A stretch of 62,033 nt of DNA from Verrucomicrobiota bacterium (GCA_963205105.1 CAUJJW010000246.1:1-62033), one strand, 5' to 3'. Numbered from the stretch's first letter, positions 1-9,624 are shown. Translations and numbers: made by a program. Notes: generated by a model from the letters alone, not told the origin.

Positions 1-135
1 CTCCCTGTTGCAGCCCCTGCGCTGGTTTGAACAAGTTCTCCCCCCCGTGACTCGAAAGGGGTGTCTTGCCCTAGTCCTCAGCGCGACGGACCGGCTTGCA
101 GGGTGATCCACCCACCAATCCCAATACTCGATCTC

Positions 136-2220
136 ATGCCCAGACCCAAGAAGGCCGCCCCCCCCGACGCCTCAGCCCCTGGTGGGGCCGGCGACGCGGC
201 CCCCGGCTCGCCAGCCCCTCGCGCCAAAGTCGCGCGAGCCAAAAAGAAGGCGGCTCATCCAGCACCCAAGTCGACGCCGGAGCTTCCATTGGATGCCCCC
301 AGCGTCACCCCGTCCCGCACTCCCTCGACCGCCGCGGAGTCCGCACCCGCCCCGGAAGAACCGCGCACCCCTCCATCGGCTCGACGCGAACCCGCGCCCG
401 AGGCCGCGCCCGCTCAGCCCAAGGCCAGCCCCACCCCGACGCCTCCCGCCCCCGCGCCACGCCAGGCACCCCTGCCCGAAGCGCCGCCTACACGGCCCCA
501 AGCTCCCGCCCCCGCGCACGACACGCCGCCCGCCTCTCGACCTGACCCGCGGCTGGAGTCCCGCCCGCCTCAACGACCCGACCAACGACAGGACCCGCGA
601 CAGGACCCGCGACAGGAAGCTCGTCCCGACTCGCGTCCCAACCCGCCGCAACCCCGTCCCCAGCCCCCTTCCGGGCCCGGCCACGGTTCGCATGGCGGCT
701 CCCAGCATTCCCGCGTCGGCCTGCCGCCGCAGCCTTCGGTCACCGCGCCCCCGCCGCAGCGCCCGCCTCCACCTCCGCGTTCCCCGGCTCCCGCCAACGG
801 CTCCAACGCGAGTGCTCCTCCTTCGCAGGCGCCCGCCCAGGGTCCCGGTCCCTCTCCCTCATCCGGTCCGACTCCCGGACCCGGCCAGGGATCGGCCGGC
901 TCTCCACCACCACCCCAACGGCCTCCCGCACCTCCCGTGCCGGAGCCGCCCCGGGGTGAAACCATCAACATCGCCAAGCTTCATGCGATGTCGATTCCGG
1001 ACCTCAACGCCAAAGCCAAGGAGCTCGGCGTCGAGAATTTCGGAACGATGAAGAAGCATGAGCTCGTCTTCGCCATCCTTCAGAAGAACGCCGAACGACG
1101 CGGCATTCTCTTCGCCGAAGGCGTTCTCGAGGTCATGCCCGAAGGCTACGGGTTCCTCCGTTCTCCCGCCTTCAGTTACCTCGCCTGCCCGGAGGACGTT
1201 TACGTCTCTCCCTCGCAGATCCGCCGCTTCGACCTGCAAACCGGCGACCATCTCGGCGGCCAGGTCCGACCACCCAAGGACAAGGAACGCTACTTCGCCC
1301 TGCTCAAGGTCGAGTCCGTCGGCCAGGAGGATCCCGACAAGGCCAAGGAAAAAACCCACTTCGAGAACCTCACGCCGCTGTTCCCCACCAAGCGGCTGCT
1401 GCTCGAGACCAGCCCCGACGAACTCAACACCCGCGTCGTCGACATCGTCTGCCCCATCGGCAAGGGCACCCGCGGCCTCATCGTCGCACCGCCCCGCACC
1501 GGCAAAACCGTCCTGATGCAGAAGCTGGCCAACGCCATCCTCGGCAACAACCCCGAGTGCTACCTCATCATCCTCCTGATCGATGAGCGCCCCGAGGAAG
1601 TCACCGACATGGAACGTTCCTGCAAGGGCGCCGAAGTCGTCAGTTCGACCTTCGACGAACCGCCCGAGCGCCACGTGCAGGTGGCCGAAATGGTCATCGA
1701 AAAGGCCAAGCGCATGGTCGAGCACAAGAAGGATGTCGTCATCCTGCTCGACTCCATCACCCGCCTCGCCCGCGCCTACAACACCGTCCAACCCCACTCC
1801 GGCAAGATCCTCTCCGGCGGCGTGGACGCCAACGCGCTGCACAAGCCCAAACGCTTCTTCGGCGCCGCCCGTAACATCGAGGAAGGCGGTTCCCTGACCA
1901 TCATGGCCACCGCGCTCGTCGATACCGGCAGCCGCATGGACGAAGTCATCTTCGAGGAATTCAAGGGCACCGGTAACATGGAAGTGCACCTCGATCGCGC
2001 CCTCGTGGACCGCCGCATTTTCCCGTCGATCAACATCGAACGCTCCGGCACCCGCAAGGAGGAGCTGCTCTATCACCCCGACGAATACCAGCGCATCGCC
2101 GTGCTGCGTCGCGCCCTGGTCGGCGTCCCGCCGGTCGAGTCGATGGAGCTGTTGTTGAACAAGCTCAAGAAGACGCCCAACAACATCATGTTCCTGCTCA
2201 GCATGAGCATGAACCAGTAG
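136..2220 (+). CDS. rho: Transcription termination factor Rho with long disordered N-terminal extension
   Basis: Hexameric RNA-dependent ATPase/translocase that ends transcription of untranslated RNA in the cytoplasm. Read from the ATG at 136 it is 694 aa, against about 420 aa for the E. coli protein. Residues 1-275 are a low-complexity Pro/Ala/Arg/Gln-rich tail with '[11 protein letters not shown]'-type repeats. A Rho_N helical domain follows ([14 protein letters not shown], from about residue 276), then the cold-shock-like RNA-binding fold ([16 protein letters not shown]). The RecA-like ATPase has Walker A APPRTGKT near residues 451-458 and Walker [15 protein letters not shown]. The reading frame is open from a GTG at 61, but ATG 136 gives a natural basic start (MPRPKK). 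Tails of this kind occur in Rho of some high-GC and PVC bacteria and may bind RNA; that role is inferred. The identity is certain, the exact start less so. Confidence 0.96.
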   Translation: MPRPKKAAPPDASAPGGAGDAAPGSPAPRAKVARAKKKAAHPAPKSTPELPLDAPSVTPSRTPSTAAESAPAPEEPRTPPSARREPAPEAAPAQPKASPTPTPPAPAPRQAPLPEAPPTRPQAPAPAHDTPPASRPDPRLESRPPQRPDQRQDPRQDPRQEARPDSRPNPPQPRPQPPSGPGHGSHGGSQHSRVGLPPQPSVTAPPPQRPPPPPRSPAPANGSNASAPPSQAPAQGPGPSPSSGPTPGPGQGSAGSPPPPQRPPAPPVPEPPRGETINIAKLHAMSIPDLNAKAKELGVENFGTMKKHELVFAILQKNAERRGILFAEGVLEVMPEGYGFLRSPAFSYLACPEDVYVSPSQIRRFDLQTGDHLGGQVRPPKDKERYFALLKVESVGQEDPDKAKEKTHFENLTPLFPTKRLLLETSPDELNTRVVDIVCPIGKGTRGLIVAPPRTGKTVLMQKLANAILGNNPECYLIILLIDERPEEVTDMERSCKGAEVVSSTFDEPPERHVQVAEMVIEKAKRMVEHKKDVVILLDSITRLARAYNTVQPHSGKILSGGVDANALHKPKRFFGAARNIEEGGSLTIMATALVDTGSRMDEVIFEEFKGTGNMEVHLDRALVDRRIFPSINIERSGTRKEELLYHPDEYQRIAVLRRALVGVPPVESMELLLNKLKKTPNNIMFLLSMSMNQ

Positions 2221-2290
2221 GCAGGGCTCACGACGTCCGCTCTCAAGGATTGCATCGGAGCCTCCCCCCAACGGATGCTTCGCGGACTAC

Positions 2291-4147
2291 GTGGCACGGA
2301 TTCTGGGCATATCGGCTTTCTACCACGACAGCGCCGCGGCGCTGGTCGTGGACGGCCGTATTGTCGCGGCCGCTCAGGAGGAACGCTTCAGCCGCAAGAA
2401 ACACGACCCCCGGTTTCCCAAGCTGGCGATCGACTATTGTCTGAAGCAGGCCGGCCTGCGTCCCGACGAACTCGACTACGTCGCCTTCTACGAGAAGCCG
2501 CTCGTGAAGTTCGAACGGCTGCTGGAGACCTACCTGGCCTACGTGCCGGAAGGGTTCCCCAGCTTCCGCATGGCCATCCCGGTGTGGATGCGGGAGAAGC
2601 TCCACATGAAGCGGACCATCCTCTCCGAGCTTCAGGGAGCCAGGAAGGCCCGACTGGTCTTTACCGACCATCACGAAAGCCACGCCGCCAGCGCGTTCTT
2701 CCCCAGTCCCTATGACCGGGCCGCCATCCTCACCCTGGATGGCGTCGGCGAATGGACCACCACCACCTGGGGCGTCGGCGAAGGACGCCGGATCACGCTG
2801 AAGAAGCACATCCCGTTTCCGCACTCGATCGGGCTCCTGTACTCCGCGTTCACCTATTACTGCGGGTTCAAGGTCAACAGCGGCGAGTACAAGCTCATGG
2901 GCCTGGCCCCGTACGGCCGCCCCATCTACGCCGATAAAATCCGCGAGCACCTGCTGGACCTGCGTGATGACGGCAGCTTCTGGCTCGACCAGTCCTACTT
3001 CAACTACTGCCAGGGCCTGACCATGACCGGGCCGAAGTTCGACGAGCTCTTCGGCGCCCCCGCCCGCAAACCTGAATCCATGCTGGAACAGCGGCACATG
3101 GATCTCGCCGCCAGCATTCAGAAGGTGACCGAGGACGCCGTCCTTCGCATGGGCCGGATGATCCATCGTGAAACCGGCATGAAGCATCTCGTGCTGGCCG
3201 GCGGCGTCGCCCTGAACTGCGTCGCCAACGGCAAGCTGCTGCGCGAAGGGCCCTTCGAAAGCATCTGGATCCAACCAGCCGCCGGCGACGCCGGTGGCGC
3301 CCTGGGCGCGGCCCTGTTCGTTCATCACCAACTCCTCGAGGGTGATCGCCAACCGAACGGTAAGGACCTGCAGTTCGGCAGCCTCCTAGGACCGGTCTTC
3401 TCCGACCAGGAGGTGCGCCAGTACGTCCAGCAGGCCGGGCTGCCCTTCCACCATTACCCGGACGAACCGGCCCTGCTCGAAGCCGTCGCCAAAATCCTCG
3501 CCGAAGGCAAGATCGTCGGCTGGTTCCATGGCCGCATGGAGTTCGGTCCGCGCGCCCTGGGCGCCCGCAGCATTATCGGGGACTCCCGCAATGCGACCAT
3601 GCAGGCGAACATGAACTTGAAGATCAAGTTCCGGGAGAGCTTCCGGCCCTTCGCTCCCATCGTGCTGCAGGAACGCGCCGCCGAAATCTTCGACATGAAG
3701 CCGGGCGAGGAGAGCCCGTACATGCTGATCGTGGCGCCCGTGCGGGAGAAGTACCGCAAGGCACTCTCCCCCGAAGAGGCGCGCCGCATGCAGGAAGACC
3801 CAGACCTGCGTCACCGCGTCAACATGGTGCGGTCCGACTTCCCCGCCATCACCCACGTCGATTACAGCGCCCGCATCCAGACCGTCGACGGCACCCGTCA
3901 TCCCAGGCTGCATCGGCTGATGCAGAGGTTTGAAGGGATGACCGGCAGCCCGGTGCTGGTGAACACCAGCTTCAACATTCGGGGAGAGCCGATCGTCTGC
4001 ACCCCGGCGGATGCGACCCGCTGCTTCCTGGCGACCGAGATGGATGCGCTCGTGCTGGAGAACCACATCCTGCTGAAATCGGAGATGCCCCAGACGGCAA
4101 CCGAGCCGGAAAAGAAGAAGTACCTGGCGTCCTTCGATCTCGATTAA
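2291..4147 (+). CDS. Carbamoyltransferase of the NodU/CmcH/TobZ family
   Basis: Predicted to make carbamoyl-AMP from carbamoyl phosphate and ATP and transfer the carbamoyl group to a hydroxyl of a sugar or secondary metabolite. The 618-aa protein opens with the family signature ARILGISAFYHDSAAALV and AAQEERFSRKKHD, typical of the Kae1-like N-terminal domain. The C-terminal domain has the FGPRALGARSI and RPFAPIVL blocks and SPVLVNTSFNIRGEPIV. The start is a GTG at 2291; no upstream ATG fits the conserved N-terminus. The SxtJ-like gene begins 12 bp downstream, so the two are probably cotranscribed. The acceptor cannot be read from sequence; no glycosyltransferase or NRPS/PKS gene is nearby. Confidence 0.93.
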   Translation: MARILGISAFYHDSAAALVVDGRIVAAAQEERFSRKKHDPRFPKLAIDYCLKQAGLRPDELDYVAFYEKPLVKFERLLETYLAYVPEGFPSFRMAIPVWMREKLHMKRTILSELQGARKARLVFTDHHESHAASAFFPSPYDRAAILTLDGVGEWTTTTWGVGEGRRITLKKHIPFPHSIGLLYSAFTYYCGFKVNSGEYKLMGLAPYGRPIYADKIREHLLDLRDDGSFWLDQSYFNYCQGLTMTGPKFDELFGAPARKPESMLEQRHMDLAASIQKVTEDAVLRMGRMIHRETGMKHLVLAGGVALNCVANGKLLREGPFESIWIQPAAGDAGGALGAALFVHHQLLEGDRQPNGKDLQFGSLLGPVFSDQEVRQYVQQAGLPFHHYPDEPALLEAVAKILAEGKIVGWFHGRMEFGPRALGARSIIGDSRNATMQANMNLKIKFRESFRPFAPIVLQERAAEIFDMKPGEESPYMLIVAPVREKYRKALSPEEARRMQEDPDLRHRVNMVRSDFPAITHVDYSARIQTVDGTRHPRLHRLMQRFEGMTGSPVLVNTSFNIRGEPIVCTPADATRCFLATEMDALVLENHILLKSEMPQTATEPEKKKYLASFDLD

Positions 4148-4159
4148 ACCTGACGAACC

Positions 4160-4576
4160 ATGACCTGGTCCGACGTTACCCGCCCTCCAAAACCCAAGGT
4201 GGTCCGCCAATTCGGCGTGGTCTGCCTCGTGGTGTTCGGGGCGCTCGGTCTGTTCCTCGCCTGGAAGAAGGGACGGACCGACCTGGGTTACGGCCTGGCG
4301 GGTTTCGGGGTGTTCTGCGCGATCTTCGGCGCGGTGGCGCCGGGTTTGTTCCGGTGGTTTTACACGGGCTCCATGCTCCTGGCCTTCCCCATCGGCTTCG
4401 CGGTGTCGCAGGTCATGCTCGTGTTCCTGTTTTTCGTGGTCTTCCTGATGGTGGGCGCGTTCTTGCGGCTGAAGGGTTGGGACGCCATGTTGCGGAGGCG
4501 CAAGCCGGCCGGAGCGAGTTACTGGCAGGACAAACCCACGCCCACCGATCCCAAGCGATATTTGCGTCAGTACTGA
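4160..4576 (+). CDS. SxtJ-like small integral membrane protein
   Basis: 138 aa with about three hydrophobic segments: FGVVCLVVFGALGLFLAW, a Gly/Phe-rich stretch (GLAGFGVFCAIFGAVAPG) and SQVMLVFLFFVVFLMVGAF. A soluble C-terminal tail (RRRKPAGASYWQDK) follows. The pattern and its place right after a NodU-type carbamoyltransferase fit the SxtJ family, named from the saxitoxin cluster, whose biochemical role is unknown. The ATG lies 12 bp after the carbamoyltransferase stop. It may anchor the enzyme at the membrane; that is inference from conserved adjacency only. Confidence 0.75.
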   Translation: MTWSDVTRPPKPKVVRQFGVVCLVVFGALGLFLAWKKGRTDLGYGLAGFGVFCAIFGAVAPGLFRWFYTGSMLLAFPIGFAVSQVMLVFLFFVVFLMVGAFLRLKGWDAMLRRRKPAGASYWQDKPTPTDPKRYLRQY

Positions 4577-4635
4577 ACTGAAACGGTGAAGCAGACCGGG
4601 CTTCCAAGCCCCCATCGAATCGCATCGATCACGCC

Positions 4636-4836
4636 ATGAGCGACCCGAAGAAATCCGAGTTCGAGAAGGCAGCCGCCGAAGGTGGACGGGAAGGGTTTCT
4701 GGCGGAGACGTGGGCCTTCATGAAGGAAAACAAGAAGTGGTGGCTCCTGCCCATCGTGGCTGTGCTGCTGCTCTTCGGAGCCCTGGTGCTCCTCTCCGGC
4801 AGCGCCGTCGCCCCGTTCATCTACACGCTGTTTTAG
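4636..4836 (+). CDS. DUF5989-type single-pass membrane protein
   Basis: 66 aa: a short charged N-terminus (MSDPKKSEFEKAAAEGG), an amphipathic stretch (FLAETWAFMKENKKWWLLP) and one transmembrane helix (IVAVLLLFGALVLLSGSAVAP). This matches the small 'FLxxxWxFxxxxKKWWLxP' proteins often found after carbamoyltransferase and SxtJ genes. The function is unknown. It is the third gene of the trio starting at 2291, 59 bp after the SxtJ-like gene. Its TAG stop overlaps by 4 bp the TAA stop of the convergent gene on the other strand (4833-4836), so there is no room for a terminator between them. Confidence 0.75.
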   Translation: MSDPKKSEFEKAAAEGGREGFLAETWAFMKENKKWWLLPIVAVLLLFGALVLLSGSAVAPFIYTLF

Positions 4837-6506
4837 GGCAACGCGACCGCCCGGATCAGCCGCGCGGCGCTCGCGGAGGTCGGAAGATTCAGCGCCTGCG
4901 GTGAACCGGTGCCTTCCGCCTCCATCACCCGGGACCATAGCCACGGAGCGACGAGTGAGGTGGTCTCCTGGATTTCGTAGGGCTGGCCCAGGAGACCAGT
5001 CACCTCGAATGCCAGACCCCGGGTCGCGTCCAACCGCGGCCCCAGGGGCAATCCCGTGAGAACGGTGGTGTCGGCAATCCACAGCTGCCCATCCATCACC
5101 GCCAAATCCCTCCCCCCTTTCGCCACCGTGGTCCATCCCACGACTCGAGGGCTCGCGGCATTCGAAATGTCCACGACGCTCAAACCGCCCTGGGGGCTCG
5201 CTGCGCTCGCGTCACTCTGCACATACACGTGCCGGCCTCCGAGCGTCGACGGCCCGGCACCGCCCGCCAAGGAGGCGAATCCCACCTGACGCGGCTGGCT
5301 CGGGTCGGAGATGTCCACCAGGTGCAGCCCGTGTTGCCGACCTGAGACATACGCGATGGAGCCACGCGCCACGACGTCGACCAGCGCCTCATGGGTGACA
5401 TAAAGACCCAGCCGAATCGGTTGGGTGGGCTGGGTCAAATCGAGCACGTGCAGACCATTGGTTCCGGCCGCGAGCAAGCCCAGATTCCCAAGAGCAACAA
5501 CGGCCTGGGTCGGAGCTCCCGACGGATAACGCCCAGCGACCTTCAGCATCGTGGGTTCCTGAACGTCCACCACGTACAATCCCGCAGCTCCCGCGCTCAC
5601 CAGGGCATAACGGCCGTCTGCGGTCAGCGAAACCGTCTGTGGCTCCCCCTCCAGGCGCAGGTGAGAAACGGGCTGAGGTTGGGTCGGATCGGCGACGTCC
5701 ACCACGTGAAGGCCAGGGTTGGCTCCGCCACCTCCCCAGTCCGACACCGCGAGATACGCGTGACGCCCCGCGACCGCCACCCCGCGCGCCAAAGTGAAAT
5801 CGAACTGCCGATAGCCGAGGCGGACGGGATGGACCGGATCCCGAGCGTCAAAGATGCGGATCCCTCCGTAGCCGCTGGCGACGTACACCATCGAATCCCG
5901 GACAGCCAAACCCTGCGCCCATTCGAAGTAGGGGTAGAAGTCGGTCGACTGGCCGAACGGCCCGGAAGTCAGGGGGAATCCCGCCGGGACGATCGGTTGA
6001 GGTCGCGGATCGATGCCACCGAGGATGGAACCTAGCCCGAAGCCTTGAAGCCCTTCCAGCGGTGCGGGGGGCGATGCGCCACCTCCGGTCGCGGTCACGA
6101 GGATCACTGCGGATTGCCCGACACCACCCATGCTGCGCGAAATCGCTTCACCGTAGGAACTACCCAGACTGCGATACCAAGCCACCATCATGACCTGCAC
6201 CTCACTCCCCACCGCCGCGCCGGGAATCACACGTTCGACCGGCGTGATGTAGCCCACATCCTCGCCGGGCGAATCCAAAAACGGGACGGGATCTCCGACC
6301 GGGCTAAGTTCCAGACCAGGCGCTGCCGCATACAACTGGGCAAGGAAACGTCCATCGGCGGGCCCACGAAAGGGATCGAAGAGGCTTCCGTTGGAGACGC
6401 GGGCATCGACCAAGCCTGGTACGCGGTTGGCAAAAAGAACGGTGCCCTGACCCCAGCCTGAGTAAGAGATCAGCCAGAGCGCCACGAACGCGAGGTGGGG
6501 TTTCAT
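4833..6506 (-). CDS. Secreted LVIVD-repeat beta-propeller protein
   Basis: 557 aa from the ATG at 6506 (MKPHLAFVALWLISYSGWGQG), which gives a clear Sec signal peptide. Residues about 25-170 are a low-similarity N-terminal domain. The rest consists of repeated propeller blades of the form 'VxVVDVADPxxPxxVSxL', 'GLYVVDVQEP' and 'GLHLVDISDPSQPRQVG', the LVIVD repeat. The last 70 residues resemble the C-terminal 'LLGQPYEIQETTSLVAPW' tails common in verrucomicrobial exported proteins. Such propellers are surface or periplasmic and usually bind partners; no catalytic motif is seen. The start codon lies at the very end of an interspersed repeat (6513-6610), so the repeat probably forms its 5' untranslated region. 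It diverges from the rhamnosidase gene. Confidence 0.8.
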   Translation of the reverse strand: MKPHLAFVALWLISYSGWGQGTVLFANRVPGLVDARVSNGSLFDPFRGPADGRFLAQLYAAAPGLELSPVGDPVPFLDSPGEDVGYITPVERVIPGAAVGSEVQVMMVAWYRSLGSSYGEAISRSMGGVGQSAVILVTATGGGASPPAPLEGLQGFGLGSILGGIDPRPQPIVPAGFPLTSGPFGQSTDFYPYFEWAQGLAVRDSMVYVASGYGGIRIFDARDPVHPVRLGYRQFDFTLARGVAVAGRHAYLAVSDWGGGGANPGLHVVDVADPTQPQPVSHLRLEGEPQTVSLTADGRYALVSAGAAGLYVVDVQEPTMLKVAGRYPSGAPTQAVVALGNLGLLAAGTNGLHVLDLTQPTQPIRLGLYVTHEALVDVVARGSIAYVSGRQHGLHLVDISDPSQPRQVGFASLAGGAGPSTLGGRHVYVQSDASAASPQGGLSVVDISNAASPRVVGWTTVAKGGRDLAVMDGQLWIADTTVLTGLPLGPRLDATRGLAFEVTGLLGQPYEIQETTSLVAPWLWSRVMEAEGTGSPQALNLPTSASAARLIRAVALP

Positions 6507-6512
6507 GGGGAG

Positions 6513-6610
6513 TTTCCTGTTCAACATGGACCTGTTCACGACCCGTGAACCCATGGGTCCGCCGGGCAAGATGCCCGGCTCTACGGCAGGCGGGACGCCC
6601 GCCGCTACCG
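6513..6610 (-). repeat. Double-hairpin interspersed repeat, copy 1 (with tail module)
   Basis: Inverted orientation relative to the copy at 6847. The core 6561-6610 has two stems: GCCGGGCA-AGA-TGCCCGGC and GGCGGG-ACG-CCCGCC, separated by TCTACGGCA. The tail 6515-6552 matches the 'AGCAGGTC..TT..GAACAGG..CTCTCCATGAA' module seen with the copies near 41.8 kb. It fills most of the divergent interval between the LVIVD gene and the rhamnosidase gene. Confidence 0.85.
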
Positions 6611-6747
6611 AAGCACGGTTCATGGAAAAGACGACGGCAAGGAACCACCCATCCCGCTTCCTGGCAACCGGCCCTATCGGGCCAGCGCTCGCGTCTCGCC
6701 ACATTTGGTGCGCGGGTCGCACGCGGAAGGGCTTGGATGCGGACGCC

Positions 6748-9624
6748 ATGCTCCTTCTGGTGAACTTCCTCGTCGCGCTGTTCGCCATCGGTTCGATCCA
6801 TCCTCCCACCCAGGCCGCGACGATCCCGCCCACGAACCACGCATCTGTAGCGGCGGGCGTCCCGCCTGCCGTAGAGGGGGGCGTCCCGCCCCACGGAATC
6901 CCCGGCTCAAGATCGGTGAGCAGGTCGGCATGGAACAGGGCGCTTCCCACGCACTTGCTGGTGGAGTACCGCGAAAACCCCGTGGGCCTGGACGTCGCGC
7001 GACCACGCCTCAGCTGGGAACTGCAAGCCGTCGACCTCGACGCCCGCAACCTCGACCAAACCGCCTACCAGATTGTGGTGGGCACCGATCCCAAACGCCT
7101 GGAGCCCGGTCAAGCCGACCTCTGGGACTCCGGCGAAATCGAGGGCCCGTCCACCGTGCTCATCGACTACGGCGGACGCCCCCTCCAGTCGCTGGAGGTC
7201 TGCCATTGGCGCGTCCGATCCCGCGATCAGGACGGCTCATGGTCCGCGTGGAGCGCACCCGCCCATTGGACCATGGGGCTGGTGGACGGCTGGGATGCCG
7301 CCGCCCGTTGGATCGGTGCGGGCGCATCGTTCCAGCGTGGTTCCGGATCGCCGCCACCCGACACGGCCCCACCCGATCCCTGGTTCCGAAAAGTCATCGT
7401 CCTCGATACCGCACCCACCCGCGCCACCGCCTGCATCGCGTCCGTGGGTTTCCAGGAACTCTGGGTCAACGGCGAGAAGATCGGCGAGGACATCCTGGTT
7501 CCCAGCGTCACCGACAACTCGAAGCGCGCCCGTTACCTGACCTACGAAATCGGCGACCGGCTCCGCGCGGGAACAAATGTCATCGGTCTTTGGCTTGGAA
7601 CCGGCTGGTCGATCTACCCCAAATTCGCCACCCTCGACAAACCGCGCGCACCGATCGCGCTGGGACAAATCGAGATCGCATGGAACGGGAAACGTTCCCA
7701 GCGGGTGGTGACCGATGCGTCATGGAAGACGCATGCCAGCCCGAACACTCTGCTGGGCGTGTGGGACTTCATGCATTTCGGCGGGGAACGCTATGACGCC
7801 ACGCAGGAGGTGCCTGGCTGGGCCGAAGCGACCCTGGACGACTCCGATTGGAAACAGGCCGTGGAATATCGCCCCCGGCTGATCGTCTCGGCGGATGGAG
7901 CAGAGCCCAACCGCGAACGCCCCCTGGGATCGCGCAGCGCCCGTTCCATCGCGGAAGTGGAACCCGGCGTTTGGCGGGTCGACATGGGCGGCAACTTTGC
8001 CGGCACCTTTCGGGCCTGGGTGGAAGGTCAACCCGGCGACCACGTGGAATTCCAGTTCTCCGAACAACCGGGAAAATCGATGACCCATCGGTTGCGGAGT
8101 GAATACATCGTGGGGCCGCAGGGTCACGGTGAGTTCAAGAACCGCTTCAACTACAGCGTGGGCCGTTGGGTGACCATCAAGGGCCTGCGCAAGAAGCCTG
8201 CGTCGACCTCCTTCGAAGGGCGGGTGGTGCGGACCTCCTACAACTCGGCGTCCCGCTTCAGCTGCACCGACCCGACCCTGAGCCAGATTTACCGCACCAC
8301 GTTGGAGACGTTCGAAAACCTGAGCCTGGGCGGATACCTGGTCGATTGTCCGCAACGCGAGCGCATGGGTTATGGCGGCGACGCGCATGCCACCACCACC
8401 ACCGGACTCGCGAGCTACGGGCTGGGCGCGTTCTTCACCAAATGGGCCGAAGACTGGCGCGACACCCAGGGACGGGGCTCTTCCTGGGGTCCCGAAACCG
8501 AGGGCAAAACCTTGCCCCAGGAACCCGGAAATCTTCCCTACACGGCGCCCACGTACTGGGGTGGCGGTGGCCCGGGATGGGGCGGTTACGTGGTTCATCT
8601 GACCCACGAACTCTGGCGGGCCTACGGTGACCGGCGGATCTGCGAAACCATGCTCCCGACCATCGAAGCCTGGCTCGCCTTTCTGGAAACCAAGCAGAAG
8701 GGCAACATCCTCCGTCGATGGGGTGGCGAATGGGATTTTCTCGGCGACTGGTTGTGGCCCGGGGCCACCGGCGTGAACGGCGACACCCGGGAGACGTTGT
8801 TCTTCAACAACTGCTACTGGATCTACAACCTGCAGACCGCCGCTGAAATCGCCACCGTGTTGGGCCGGCAGGACCAGGCCAGGGCTTGGAACCAGCGGGC
8901 CGGCGAGGTTCGCCATGCCGTGCATCAGGAGTTCTACGACGCGACCCGACACAGCTACGTCAATGGCGGCCAGGCTTACCTCGCGATCGCCCTGGTGGCG
9001 TGCGTTCCGCCCACCGAATTGCAGGACGGCATCTGGCACCAACTCGAGGATGAGATTCTTATCAAGCGCCAGGGCCACATCCACGCCGGCATCACCGGCG
9101 GTGCGTTTCTCTTCAAGCTGCTCATGGAGTCCCACCGGGACGATCTCCTCTTCACCATGGTCAGCCAGGAAAGTTATCCGAGCTGGGGCGACATGCTGCG
9201 ACAGGGTGCCACGACGTTCTGGGAATCCTGGGAGAACAACCCCGACCTGTCGTACCTCCACAGTTCCTACCTGTACGTCGGCGCCTGGTTCATCCACGGC
9301 ATTCTCGGCATACAACCCGAGGAACCCGGTTACCGGCGCATCCGGATTCAACCAGGCCCCATCGATCAGCCCAGCCTCACTTCAGCCTCCGGCAGTTATC
9401 GGTCGGCGCGAGGCCCGATCTGGGTTCAATGGGATCGCAACGAACGGCAGTTCGAACTCGGCATCGGCATCCCCCCCAACACCACCGCGGTTGTCCATCT
9501 CCCAGCGCACGACCGCGAGACGCTGTCCATGTCCCCGGGTGCCCGCTTCCTCCGCATGGAAGGGAAGCGCGCGGTCATCGAGGTCGGTTCCGGAAATCAC
9601 CACTTCCTGAGCCATCTCGAATAG
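6748..9624 (+). CDS. Alpha-L-rhamnosidase, GH78
   Basis: Retaining or inverting assignment aside, GH78 enzymes hydrolyse terminal alpha-L-rhamnose from polysaccharides and glycosides; this one is predicted to be exported. From ATG 6748 it is 958 aa, with a signal peptide (LLLVNFLVALFAIGS, cleavage near PTQAA). The mature enzyme starts with LLVEYRENPVGLDVARPRLSWEL, the usual N-terminal beta domain of the family. A carbohydrate-binding-like domain follows (FQELWVNGEKIGED, LGTGWSIYPKF). The (alpha/alpha)6 catalytic domain has the acidic motif DCPQRERMGYGGDAHATTTTG and a later TFWESWENN. Residues about 34-67 are encoded by a double-hairpin repeat inserted between signal peptide and mature enzyme. 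The frame is open from 6505, but that would put a second repeat and a poor leader before the signal peptide. It fits with the L-rhamnose isomerase at 42.5 kb. Confidence 0.92.
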   Translation: MLLLVNFLVALFAIGSIHPPTQAATIPPTNHASVAAGVPPAVEGGVPPHGIPGSRSVSRSAWNRALPTHLLVEYRENPVGLDVARPRLSWELQAVDLDARNLDQTAYQIVVGTDPKRLEPGQADLWDSGEIEGPSTVLIDYGGRPLQSLEVCHWRVRSRDQDGSWSAWSAPAHWTMGLVDGWDAAARWIGAGASFQRGSGSPPPDTAPPDPWFRKVIVLDTAPTRATACIASVGFQELWVNGEKIGEDILVPSVTDNSKRARYLTYEIGDRLRAGTNVIGLWLGTGWSIYPKFATLDKPRAPIALGQIEIAWNGKRSQRVVTDASWKTHASPNTLLGVWDFMHFGGERYDATQEVPGWAEATLDDSDWKQAVEYRPRLIVSADGAEPNRERPLGSRSARSIAEVEPGVWRVDMGGNFAGTFRAWVEGQPGDHVEFQFSEQPGKSMTHRLRSEYIVGPQGHGEFKNRFNYSVGRWVTIKGLRKKPASTSFEGRVVRTSYNSASRFSCTDPTLSQIYRTTLETFENLSLGGYLVDCPQRERMGYGGDAHATTTTGLASYGLGAFFTKWAEDWRDTQGRGSSWGPETEGKTLPQEPGNLPYTAPTYWGGGGPGWGGYVVHLTHELWRAYGDRRICETMLPTIEAWLAFLETKQKGNILRRWGGEWDFLGDWLWPGATGVNGDTRETLFFNNCYWIYNLQTAAEIATVLGRQDQARAWNQRAGEVRHAVHQEFYDATRHSYVNGGQAYLAIALVACVPPTELQDGIWHQLEDEILIKRQGHIHAGITGGAFLFKLLMESHRDDLLFTMVSQESYPSWGDMLRQGATTFWESWENNPDLSYLHSSYLYVGAWFIHGILGIQPEEPGYRRIRIQPGPIDQPSLTSASGSYRSARGPIWVQWDRNERQFELGIGIPPNTTAVVHLPAHDRETLSMSPGARFLRMEGKRAVIEVGSGNHHFLSHLE
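6847..6950 (+). repeat. Double-hairpin interspersed repeat, copy 2, inside the rhamnosidase coding sequence
   Basis: Core 6847-6902 (GTAGCGGCGGGCGTCCCGCC, then CCGTAGAGGGGGGCGTCC and CGCCCCAC). The tail runs to about 6950 (GTGAGCAGGTCGGCATGGAA). It is read in frame as ASVAAGVPPAVEGGVPPHG and on to SRSAWNRA. The second stem has one mismatch (GGGGGGCG against CGCCCCAC). Confidence 0.88.

Noticed and set aside
859..2271. Long open frame opposite rho
   Set aside because: Shadow of the high-GC rho gene; no domain, start site or protein-like pattern, and the rho motifs are unmistakable.
7720..9351. Long minus-strand frame within the rhamnosidase gene
   Set aside because: Arises from GC-skewed third positions of the real gene; no recognisable motifs.
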